A stretch of DNA of 64,000 bases from Gammaproteobacteria bacterium. GTDB lineage: Bacteria > Pseudomonadota > Gammaproteobacteria > Steroidobacterales > Rariloculaceae. The number at the start of each line of letters is the position of its first letter. Positions within the stretch are counted from its first letter, which is position 1. The DNA is taken from the NCBI GenBank assembly GCA_022825505.1, contig JAJDWR010000036.1, positions 194,034-258,033 of the forward strand, read 5' to 3'. The notes under the pieces were generated by a model. It did no database searches, was not told the origin of the DNA, and worked only from the letters and a program-made list of their open reading frames with translations. Below are positions 17,585 through 25,409 of this stretch, in pieces. A program made the position numbers and the translations under genes.

Positions 17585-18685
17585 CTAGAGTTCCAGATGC
17601 CGTCGGGTGGCGAGTGGATCGCAGTTGTACTCCTGCCACTCGTAATCCGGTGAGAACATGTACACGGATGTCCGCCGCACGGGTTCGGCCAGGTACTCGG
17701 GGTCTTCCTGAAGCGTTTCCACCCGCATCCGGCGGCCGCCGTCAAGCAACGTGTAGCGCTCCTCGGCGTGCTTCAGGTCACCGGAAGGAATGCCCCGCCC
17801 GTTGCCCCAGCGGTTGTAGGCAAAGTAGGCAGTGTCCACGACCAGCGTATCGTCTTCGAACCAGGCGATGGAGTGCCCGAGGTGGGTTCGCTCGGTATCG
17901 GCCGGATGCTCGGTCATGCCCAAATGGACCCGGCGCTCCACGTCCATCAGTTCGTAGCGGAACAGGATGCTGTCGTCGCTCTCGCGAACAATCTCCAATT
18001 CCCCGCGGCCGAGAGACGGCGGCGTTCCGGGCAGGCATTCGAAGGCAGGATTGTCGTCCTCGTCGTAGTTGTCCACGGCGGCCTGGCCCTTCGGGGTCAC
18101 GGGCAGCCGGGACGCCTCGAAAATGGCCCCGGTCAGCAGGTTCCGCTCGCCGCCGCCATCCGCTCCTGCGCCTCCGCCCATTCCGCCGCCGCCCGTCCCA
18201 GCGCCCCCGGCTGACCGCCAGATTCCGGAGAAATCCTCCGAACGCACATCCGTGACTGCCGCGGCAGCCTGAGGCGCCGGCCGGTTGCCGGTGCCCGTTC
18301 CGACTACCTGGGGAGCCGAGACGAGTTCCGTCCCATCCGGCATCACAAACACGTTGGAGAAGAAAAAACGCTTGTCATGATCCCTGTCTCGGTTACCGCG
18401 CACCGTCACCTCGTCCCCCACCTCAAGCGTGTCGCGGGTCCATCCCGTTCGCGTCAGCACCGCGATGGAGTTCAATTCAAGCAGCCATTCCTCAATCTCC
18501 CCTGCGTCGTTGGGCACGTCCATGGTGACGAAGGTGTGGGGATTGTTCCAGGAGTATTCCGTCACGGTGCCCCGCAGTTCGATGACCGTGTCGAGCTCGA
18601 AGTTGGCGCGCGAATGATGGGCCGCGGCGCACACGGGCAACACCAGCAGCGGAATCAATTTCGAAATGAAAATCCGGGTTTTCAT
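17585..18685 (-). CDS. Exported DUF6152-like two-domain protein (copy 2)
   Basis: A 366-residue exported protein with GGAGGTGAT upstream of its ATG. The signal peptide ends VCAAA and the mature chain should begin HHSRANF. The N-domain shows LRGTVTEYSWNNPHTF, LTRTGWTRDTLEVGDEVTV and the hinge strand VFVMPDGTELV. A Gly-rich linker (GGAGTGGGGMGGGAGADGGG) precedes the C-domain, which contains ECLPGTPPSLGRGELEI, DVERRVHLGM, GHSIAWFEDDTLVVDT and a C-terminal YNCDPLA. Function unknown. It directly precedes the sulfatase gene at 15928 in the same operon. Confidence 0.87.
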   Translation of the reverse strand: MKTRIFISKLIPLLVLPVCAAAHHSRANFELDTVIELRGTVTEYSWNNPHTFVTMDVPNDAGEIEEWLLELNSIAVLTRTGWTRDTLEVGDEVTVRGNRDRDHDKRFFFSNVFVMPDGTELVSAPQVVGTGTGNRPAPQAAAAVTDVRSEDFSGIWRSAGGAGTGGGGMGGGAGADGGGERNLLTGAIFEASRLPVTPKGQAAVDNYDEDDNPAFECLPGTPPSLGRGELEIVRESDDSILFRYELMDVERRVHLGMTEHPADTERTHLGHSIAWFEDDTLVVDTAYFAYNRWGNGRGIPSGDLKHAEERYTLLDGGRRMRVETLQEDPEYLAEPVRRTSVYMFSPDYEWQEYNCDPLATRRHLEL

Positions 18686-18801
18686 GGGATCACCTCCCTG
18701 AATCTTTCCAAAACTTGCGTAATCGTCCTTGACCTTCCTTAACGTCGCTGATCAATCCTGACAGCGCCCATTCCCGGCTGCCGAGCGATTCACGCGCAGG
18801 G

Positions 18802-19818
18802 CTACTGCCTGTCCGGGGGAAGCTCACAGTTGAACGGCTTGACCTCCCGGCCGGGTATCCACGTCCAGTGGACTTCCAGGGGCACGGGCTCTGTGTAGTT
18901 CACCGGATCGATGAGTTCGGCGACCCAATTCAGATCCGTCCCGTCCTCGCTCAGGATGAAGCGTTCGTTGATGACGACTTCCTCGCTCTGGGGAGTGCCG
19001 ACGTCATCGACGTAGCCCCACGCGATATCCCGGGTTTCCACTACGAGCGTATTGCCCTCCCAGCGGCCGGTGGAGCGTCCCATTCGCGGCTGAGACGGTT
19101 CGCCCTCACCCTCCAGGTAGAAGATGCGTTCTCCGTCCCATTCTTCCAGCCGCATTACGATGGCATCGCCCCGGTCTTCGAAGGCAACGGGATAGGGATT
19201 GGCCATGACCGTCGGCATACCGGGCGGGATGCAGTCCAGCGCCGGATCCTCCTCGGGATCCCACAGGGCCTGAGCCGCCCGCCCGGCCTCGGTGAGCGGA
19301 TAGCCGCCGGACCCGAGATTGCTGGCAAGGGGATTCGCGTAGGTTAGCGGCAGCCAGACCCGGAAGATGTCGGCTCGCAAGGACGGGTCTGCGCTGTCGG
19401 CCTCCTGCTGCGCGCTTTCCGTGATGCCATAGCGGCTGCGGGGCGGCACCTGCAGGAGCACTTCCCGGCCGTCGGGCAGGATAAGCGTGGTCGCGAACAT
19501 GGCCGTCAGCCCGTTGCGCCCCATGCGCCCCACAACGCCGACGCTGTCGCCGACCGCCACCAGGTCCCGGCTGATGCCGAGTCGCTCGACCGTATTCACC
19601 GAACCGAACTCGATCTCCCACTCCTCCTCCTGCCCGTCGTCGCCGGTGCGGCTCAGGAGCAGTCGCACATGGGGATTGCGCCAGAAGACATCGGTAATTT
19701 CGCCTTCGATGGTGCCATCGAGGTTGGGATCGTAACGTCCCGTGGCCGCATGATGGGCGCTTGCGCAAGAGGCTGCCAGCGCGGCCGCCAGAAAAAAGCC
19801 GAATTGAAATTTGCGCAT
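18802..19818 (-). CDS. Exported DUF6152-like two-domain protein (copy 3)
   Basis: A 338-residue exported protein with GGAGGGG before the ATG. The signal peptide ends SCASA and the mature chain should begin HHAATGRY. N-domain landmarks: EGEITDVFWRNPHVRL, NTVERLGISRDLVAVGDSV, TLILPDGREVLL. C-domain landmarks: ADIFRVWLPLTYANP, DCIPPGMPTVMANPYPVAF, LEEWDGERIFYLEG, GRSTGRWEGNTLVVETRD and a final KPFNCELP. It starts 9 nt after the stop of the propeller gene upstream, so both belong to one transcript. The decayed fragment at 34141-34331 resembles this copy most. Function unknown. Confidence 0.87.
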   Translation of the reverse strand: MRKFQFGFFLAAALAASCASAHHAATGRYDPNLDGTIEGEITDVFWRNPHVRLLLSRTGDDGQEEEWEIEFGSVNTVERLGISRDLVAVGDSVGVVGRMGRNGLTAMFATTLILPDGREVLLQVPPRSRYGITESAQQEADSADPSLRADIFRVWLPLTYANPLASNLGSGGYPLTEAGRAAQALWDPEEDPALDCIPPGMPTVMANPYPVAFEDRGDAIVMRLEEWDGERIFYLEGEGEPSQPRMGRSTGRWEGNTLVVETRDIAWGYVDDVGTPQSEEVVINERFILSEDGTDLNWVAELIDPVNYTEPVPLEVHWTWIPGREVKPFNCELPPDRQ

Positions 19819-19827
19819 TTCCCCTCC

Positions 19828-21024
19828 TTATTGCAGCACGAATTTCTGCACGCGTTTTCCGGTGGAAACTTCTCCAGTATAGATGTTGCCCCGGGAGTCG
19901 CTGGCGATTGCGTCGATCCAGTAAAACTGTCCGGCGTTACGCCCCGGGCTGCCGAATTGCCCGACGTACTCTCCGGTGAACCGGTCGTGAATCCAGACCC
20001 GATGATTCGTGCCGTCGGCGACGAAGACGTATTGCTGGTTTTCGTCGTGGGAGAAGGCCAGGTTGTAGGTGGAACCGCACATGGGCAATTCGGGGTTTCG
20101 CGGCCCGCCGCAGATCGGGCCCCGGGCCGGCGTATTCGGCGCCACCATGAATTCGGATACATGCTCGCCGGCCCTGGTGAACACCTGGACCCGGTTCATG
20201 CCGCGCTCGCAGACGTAGACCAGGCCGTCATCGGAGATCATCACGCAATGGACCGCCGGTACGAAGCCGTCCATGTCCGGAGGCGGTCCGCCGTCCCATT
20301 CGTACGGCGGGACCGGACCGTTGTCGATTTCGCTGAGCGGCTTGCCGCGTCCGCCCCAGCCGCGCTTGTACTCGCCGTCGTCCATGTCGTAGACCAGCAC
20401 GCGCTTGCCGTTGTCGAGGACGTAAATCTCCCGCTCTTCCTCGTCCAGGGCAAAGTTGAAGATCCCGTTTCTCAGGACCTCCGTCTCCTGGTTGTCCTGG
20501 AAGTTGCGCGGCAGGGCGCGCTCGCCCGGCGCGGGCTTCGGGCCGCGGTGCGGGAAGTCCCAGAGGAACTCGCCTTCGCGGGTGAACTTCAGCAGTCCTT
20601 CACCCTGTCCGAGGCCCGAGACCCAGACATTGAACTCGCTGTCGACGATGACGGTCTGGGGGCTTGCCGGCCACAGCGGATGATGGCCCGGGCCGCCCCA
20701 CGCGTTGATCACGTTGCCCTCCGGGTCGAACTCGATGATTTCCGGCGTGGGCACGCAGCAGTCGCCCCGGGGCGGATCGAACGCCGCCATGGATTCGTCC
20801 GCCTGCATGTCCCTGCCGCGGCTGATAATCCAGATGTGGTCGCGGTCGTCCACGGTCATCGTGGGCACGCCCTGAACGAGCCAGGCATTGGGCAGCGGCA
20901 CCTTGGGCCAGAAGGGATCGACCCGGTACTGCGGGACCGGCACGTCCTGGGCAAGTCCGTTCGAAATCAAGGCGAACGAGCAAATTGACGCGGCAATGAC
21001 CGCGGCCGAACAGCGAATCTTCAT
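19828..21024 (-). CDS. Exported NHL-repeat beta-propeller protein (peptidylglycine-lyase-like)
   Basis: A 398-residue exported propeller. ATG 21024 has AGGAGG 7 nt upstream and gives a signal peptide ending NGLAQ. Repeats contain typical NHL elements: DDRDHIWIISRG, EFDPEGNVINAWGG, VDSEFNVWVSGLGQGEGLLKF, ISDDGLVYVCERGMNRVQVF, HDENQQYVFVADGTNHRVWI, DSRGNIYTGEVSTGKRVQKF. Such folds resemble peptidyl-alpha-hydroxyglycine lyase and are common beside DUF6152-like genes here. It may bind or cleave a small molecule; no activity is provable. It sits between two DUF6152-like genes with short gaps on either side. Confidence 0.88.
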   Translation of the reverse strand: MKIRCSAAVIAASICSFALISNGLAQDVPVPQYRVDPFWPKVPLPNAWLVQGVPTMTVDDRDHIWIISRGRDMQADESMAAFDPPRGDCCVPTPEIIEFDPEGNVINAWGGPGHHPLWPASPQTVIVDSEFNVWVSGLGQGEGLLKFTREGEFLWDFPHRGPKPAPGERALPRNFQDNQETEVLRNGIFNFALDEEEREIYVLDNGKRVLVYDMDDGEYKRGWGGRGKPLSEIDNGPVPPYEWDGGPPPDMDGFVPAVHCVMISDDGLVYVCERGMNRVQVFTRAGEHVSEFMVAPNTPARGPICGGPRNPELPMCGSTYNLAFSHDENQQYVFVADGTNHRVWIHDRFTGEYVGQFGSPGRNAGQFYWIDAIASDSRGNIYTGEVSTGKRVQKFVLQ

Positions 21025-21070
21025 CTCCGGGCCTCCTGATAATTCAATTTCTGCAAGCGTCCGGCCCATC

Positions 21071-22141
21071 TTATTCCGCCGAGAGATGCATGGAGCTGAT
21101 TTCGGGATCGCACGGCTCGTTCACGAATTCGCGGTCCGGTTCCTTGCGCAAGACACCGTTGCTTGTCAGCGGCTCCGTCAGATATACGGGATCCGTAATT
21201 TCATAGGAATAGTTGATGGCGAGACCGTCGGCCTGCAGTTCCAGGCGGCCGCTGACGTTCTTCTGATCGCTGGAATCGAGTCCCCGGCCGAGCCCCCACT
21301 TCGTGGCGACGTAGTTCGTGACCTCGAAGACGATCGTGCGATCGTCCTCGGCCCGGCCGATGGCCAGCCCCTGGCGGCTCGGCGGCTGATCCTGCGGAGC
21401 GGCGGATGCGTCCAGCCAGATCGCGTTTTCCACGCCGACATTCGAGTGTTCGCCCATGATCGCCAGGCGATCCTCGTAGCGGTCGATTCGGATGCCATAC
21501 GGGCCGCCGCCGATGGGCAGGCCGCCCTGTTCGCACTGGTACGAGGGATTTTCCGACTCGTCATACGCCGCCATGACAGCCTCGCCCGCCGCTGTCAGCG
21601 GCATGTCCGCCTGCGGATCGAAGAATGCGCCGGTGCGCAGATTGACCCCGCTCAGGTCGTTCCTCCAGTTGCCCGAGAAATCCGTGGAAGGCGCGACTTC
21701 GACCGCGCCACCCCCACGACCGGACCCGGGCGCGGCCCCTGCTCCGCCGCCGGCGCGCAACTCCGCCGGAATGGCGTTCGGGGTAAAACCGGCCAGCGGC
21801 GTACCGTCGGCCAGGACCAGGTACTCGACCAGGGCGAAGTTGCGGTCCGTGTTCTGGTCGGGGAATGCCGCGATCAGCAGTTCGTCGCCCACCTGGATGG
21901 TGTCGCTGGCCCAGCCTAGGCGCACGACGCCCGGAATGGAGTGGCCTTCAATCAACCAGTTCTCACCGTTCTCCAGATCCACTCGCCAGTAAATGTGGGG
22001 ATTGGCCCAGTTGAACTCGGTGACCGTGCCGCGCATCTCCACGAGATTGTCGAGCTGGAAGTTCGCCCGGGAGTGGTGGGTCTGGCCTGATTGGCTGACC
22101 ACGATCAGAATAGTGAATAAAGCTGTCCCAAATGTACGCAT
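21071..22141 (-). CDS. Exported DUF6152-like two-domain protein (copy 4, tandem duplicate)
   Basis: A 356-residue exported protein; ATG 22141 is chosen because GGAGGGGG lies upstream. The predicted mature chain begins HHSRANF. It is a close tandem duplicate of the next gene upstream (22298): both share RANFQLDNLVEMRGTVTEFN, NPHIYW, the GFTPNAIPAELRA strand and the C-terminal REFVN...CDPEISS. A Gly-rich linker joins the two domains. The C-domain includes LPIGGGPYGIRIDRYEDRL. Loss of the canonical AxA at the cleavage site (SGQT before HH) is the only notable difference. Function unknown. Confidence 0.87.
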   Translation of the reverse strand: MRTFGTALFTILIVVSQSGQTHHSRANFQLDNLVEMRGTVTEFNWANPHIYWRVDLENGENWLIEGHSIPGVVRLGWASDTIQVGDELLIAAFPDQNTDRNFALVEYLVLADGTPLAGFTPNAIPAELRAGGGAGAAPGSGRGGGAVEVAPSTDFSGNWRNDLSGVNLRTGAFFDPQADMPLTAAGEAVMAAYDESENPSYQCEQGGLPIGGGPYGIRIDRYEDRLAIMGEHSNVGVENAIWLDASAAPQDQPPSRQGLAIGRAEDDRTIVFEVTNYVATKWGLGRGLDSSDQKNVSGRLELQADGLAINYSYEITDPVYLTEPLTSNGVLRKEPDREFVNEPCDPEISSMHLSAE

Positions 22142-22297
22142 GATGCAAACCCCCTCCACGTGCAGAGACATGGGTGCAAATGCAGGCCCCCACCCCAACT
22201 ATAGGAGAAACCAACAACAATAGGGTCTGACTTTTTTGAGAATAGCCATGAAAACCCTGTACCGAAGCCGGACCGGGCCGCTTGCATTCAGGCGCTT

Positions 22298-23371
22298 CTA
22301 TTCTGCGGAGAGGTGCAGGGAGCTGATCTCGGGATCGCACAGGACGTTCACGAATTCACGATCCGGCTCCTTGTGCAATACACCGCTGCGCGTCAGGGGC
22401 TCTGTCAGATAGACCGGGTCTGAAATGACATAGGAATATTCGATTTCCGTACCGTCTGACTGCAGTTCCATGCGGCCGCTGACGTGCTTCCGGTCGCTGG
22501 AATCGAGTCCCCGGCCGAGCCCCCACTTGGTCGGGGCGTAGTTCGCCACTTCAAAGACGATCGTGTCGCCCTGCGCCTGTCCGATCGCCAGCCCTGACGG
22601 ACTCGGCGGCTGATCCACCGGCGCCGCCGCCGGGTCGAGCCAGATGGTGTAGGTGCTGCCCCAGGTTCGCAGCTCGCTTGCGAATTCCAACCGGTCTGCG
22701 TGGCGGTCGATTCGGGTACCGTACGGACCGCCGCCCAGCGGAAAGCCCCCTGCATCCTCACACGCGTACCACGGATTCTCGGCCTCGTCATACGCGGCCA
22801 TGACAGCTTCGCCCGCCGCTGTCAGCGGCATTTCCGCCTGCGGGTCGAAGAACGCACCGGTGCGCAGATTGACGCCGCGCATGTCGGCACGCCAGTTGCC
22901 GGAGAAATCCGTGGAAGGCCCGCCCGGGTCCCCGGGTCCCCGTCCGCGTGCCTGGCGGGGAGGGTCGCCGGCGCCGCCATCGGCACGCAATTCCGCAGGA
23001 ATGGCATTGGGCGTGAATCCGGCCAGCGGCGTGCCATCGGCCAATACCAGGTATTCGACCAGGGCGAAGTTGCGGTCCGTGTTCTGGTCGGGGTACGCCA
23101 CGACCAGAAGTTCGTCGCCCACCCGGATGGTGCCGGGAGACCAGCCGAGGCGGTTCACGCCCGGAACCGAATGGCCCTCGATCAGCCAGTTCTCACCGTT
23201 CTCAAGCTCCATCCGCCAGTAGATGTGCGGATTACCCCAGTTGAACTCGGTGACCGTGCCGCGCATCTCGACGAGATTGTCGAGCTGGAAGTTCGCCCGG
23301 GAGTGGTGGGCGAGGCCCGCGTGGCATGACAAGACCAGGACAGAAACAAGAACCGCTCTTGGTGTACTCAT
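22298..23371 (-). CDS. Exported DUF6152-like two-domain protein (copy 5, tandem duplicate)
   Basis: A 357-residue exported protein with GGAGG upstream of the ATG. Signal peptide ends HAGLA and the mature chain should begin HHSRANF. Near-identical to copy 4 over long stretches (FNWGNPHIYWRMELENGENW, DQNTDRNFALVEYLVLADGT), differing mainly in the Gly/Pro-rich linker and the middle of the C-domain. It is the promoter-proximal gene of the minus-strand block that runs to 10735, and it is divergent from the amidohydrolase at 23667 across a 295-nt intergenic region. The duplication looks recent. Function unknown. Confidence 0.87.
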   Translation of the reverse strand: MSTPRAVLVSVLVLSCHAGLAHHSRANFQLDNLVEMRGTVTEFNWGNPHIYWRMELENGENWLIEGHSVPGVNRLGWSPGTIRVGDELLVVAYPDQNTDRNFALVEYLVLADGTPLAGFTPNAIPAELRADGGAGDPPRQARGRGPGDPGGPSTDFSGNWRADMRGVNLRTGAFFDPQAEMPLTAAGEAVMAAYDEAENPWYACEDAGGFPLGGGPYGTRIDRHADRLEFASELRTWGSTYTIWLDPAAAPVDQPPSPSGLAIGQAQGDTIVFEVANYAPTKWGLGRGLDSSDRKHVSGRMELQSDGTEIEYSYVISDPVYLTEPLTRSGVLHKEPDREFVNVLCDPEISSLHLSAE

Positions 23372-23666
23372 GATACTAGGAACCTCCGATCAACCGGATT
23401 CTCGTCTACGCACTTCAATTCATAGACTAACCCGATCCGACCTTGAACAATCCAAAGAATAAGTTGCCCAACAACATATTTTGCAGTCGAAAAGAGTTCC
23501 AGACCGCTATTGGTGCAAGCTTTTCATGCCTGGTTGCGAAAAAATCAGGACTCCCTCATTTCGTCGGACACCCAAATCTCCGAACCCTGTACGCACCATA
23601 GCGTTCATTCGTACACTATTACCGTTCAATACTCTTTCAGAGTCTTTTTTTGTTGGGGGAACAGAG

Positions 23667-25295
23667 ATGAAATCGACACTTTCCGTTGCTGGCTTGATTT
23701 GCTGTCTGGCATTGGCCTCGTGTGGCACCGATGACAGCACCACCGAAACTGCGGCCGTACCGGCACCGGAACGAATTCTGAACAACGGCAGGATTCTCAC
23801 CGTCGACGAGGAATTCAATATCGTCGAGTCCATTGCGCTCGACGGCGACAGGATTCTCGCGACGGGCAACAGCGACGAAATGGCCGCATTGGCCAATCCG
23901 GATACGGAGATCATGGATCTTGATGGCCGCACCGTCATTCCGGGGCTCATCGACAATCACGTGCATTACATCCGTACCGTGCAGCGCTGGCATCAACAGG
24001 CGCGAATCGACGGCGTGGATTCTCGCGAGGAGGCACTGGCCATCATCTCGGAGCACGCCGCCGGTCTTTCGCCCGGCGAGTGGTTCATGGTCCAGGGTGG
24101 GTGGTCGGTGGACCAGTTCTCCGACCGGAAGGGTGGTTTTACTCTCGAGGAACTCGATCGTGCGGCACCCGACAATCCCTTCTACGCACAGGTCAGTTAT
24201 CGTGGCGCCTACGCCAACAGCCTTGCGCTGAATGCGGTAGGAGTGGGTACGGATGGCGGCTCCTGGCAGCAGGGCCGGGGTTCCTTCAATCGCATGTTTC
24301 GCGAGATGCCGGCGCCGTCCGAGGAACAGCTCGAGCAGAATCTCTACCGGTTCTCAGCCGACCTGGCCGCTGTGGGGCTGACCACCGTCTACGATGTCGA
24401 CCGCCCCTCTGCGGGCGACATCTCCCTGATCGCACGGGCCTCGTCGGAAAAGCACCTTCCGCTACGCGTGTTTCATACCTTGAAATACCGCGCCGAAACA
24501 TCCGCCGAGGCGGATGAAGCGGCCGAGCTGATTCGGGCGCACGCACCCTTCTCGGTCAACGACCGGATCGGTCTGCTCGGTCTGGGCGAGCACGTATATG
24601 GCCCTATGCACGACTCGTCCAACACGGTGGAGTCGTACCCGGACGAGGTCTGGGATGAGTACATGAAACTCGCCACCGTCGCCGCGGAAGGTGGCTGGCA
24701 CATTCACGAGCACGTGATGGCCGAACGGACAATCATCGACTTTCTGGACCGGCTGGAAGCACTTAACGAAACCGTGCCGATCACCGATCTCCGTTGGACG
24801 CTGGCCCATGTGCTCACTGTGACGGAGGAAACCATTCAACGTGCCAGGGCGCTCGGCCTGACGGCCGCCGTCCACGGCCAGGCCGTTCACCAGGCGCGTC
24901 CGATTATGCCTCGCGGCGACGCAACGAGACCGCCGATTCCGCCGATGGCGGCTCTCGAAGAGAGCGGCATGATCTGGGGCCTCGGCACGGATACCGGTGT
25001 CGTGTCCCATTACCAGCCGTTCGTGACGCTGATGTGGGCTGCAACCGGCCTCGGAATCGACGGAACGCCGATTCACCCGGACCCGGTGGGCCGGGAAGCG
25101 GCGCTTGTCGCCCATACCCGCTCGAACGCCTTCCTGTTATTCAAGGAAGACGACCTGGGGACCCTGGAGGCCGGCAAGCTGGCCGACCTCGTCGTGCTGG
25201 ATCGCGACTACCTGACCGTGCCCGCCCACGAAATCAAGGACATCGAGCCCGTGATGACGATGGTCGGTGGAGAGATCGTATACGGCGAGCTATAG
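23667..25295 (+). CDS. YtcJ-like amidohydrolase, lipoprotein (paralog A)
   Basis: A 542-residue metal-dependent hydrolase. The ATG at 23667 (after GGGGGA) gives a lipoprotein signal ending LALASC. The amidohydrolase-3/YtcJ layout is clear: N-terminal strand RILNNGRILTVDEEF, metal site DNHVHYIR, a QGGWSVDQF loop, HEHVMAERT, RWTLAHVL, GLGTDTGVVSHYQPF and the closing KLADLVVLDRDYL. Members hydrolyse amide or cyclic bonds of small molecules. It closely resembles the enzyme at 37771 throughout. It is transcribed towards the TonB receptor, whose terminator at 25357 separates them. Substrate unknown. Confidence 0.92.
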   Translation: MKSTLSVAGLICCLALASCGTDDSTTETAAVPAPERILNNGRILTVDEEFNIVESIALDGDRILATGNSDEMAALANPDTEIMDLDGRTVIPGLIDNHVHYIRTVQRWHQQARIDGVDSREEALAIISEHAAGLSPGEWFMVQGGWSVDQFSDRKGGFTLEELDRAAPDNPFYAQVSYRGAYANSLALNAVGVGTDGGSWQQGRGSFNRMFREMPAPSEEQLEQNLYRFSADLAAVGLTTVYDVDRPSAGDISLIARASSEKHLPLRVFHTLKYRAETSAEADEAAELIRAHAPFSVNDRIGLLGLGEHVYGPMHDSSNTVESYPDEVWDEYMKLATVAAEGGWHIHEHVMAERTIIDFLDRLEALNETVPITDLRWTLAHVLTVTEETIQRARALGLTAAVHGQAVHQARPIMPRGDATRPPIPPMAALEESGMIWGLGTDTGVVSHYQPFVTLMWAATGLGIDGTPIHPDPVGREAALVAHTRSNAFLLFKEDDLGTLEAGKLADLVVLDRDYLTVPAHEIKDIEPVMTMVGGEIVYGEL

Positions 25296-25356
25296 ATCGA
25301 ATACGGGGCTGAGGGACACAACAGTCACGGCGCTGCGCGCCATGCCTGGCGCACCG

Positions 25357-25390
25357 AAAAAAACCCATCGACATTTCTGTCGATGGGTTT
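25357..25390 (-). terminator. Rho-independent terminator of the TonB receptor gene
   Basis: A perfect 13-bp stem (AAACCCATCGACA with TGTCGATGGGTTT) with a 4-nt loop spans 25361-25390. On the minus strand it is followed by a run of seven T (complement of A at 25357-25363), so it terminates the receptor gene ending at 25410. The plus strand has only three T after the stem, but the hairpin may also act weakly on the amidohydrolase transcript. Confidence 0.9.
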
Positions 25391-25409
25391 GGAAGGTTTC
25401 GTTCTGTGC

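Noticed and set aside
19669..20988. 439-residue plus-strand ORF opposite the NHL propeller
   Set aside because: Shadow reading; the minus-strand gene has AGGAGG, a signal peptide and family repeats.
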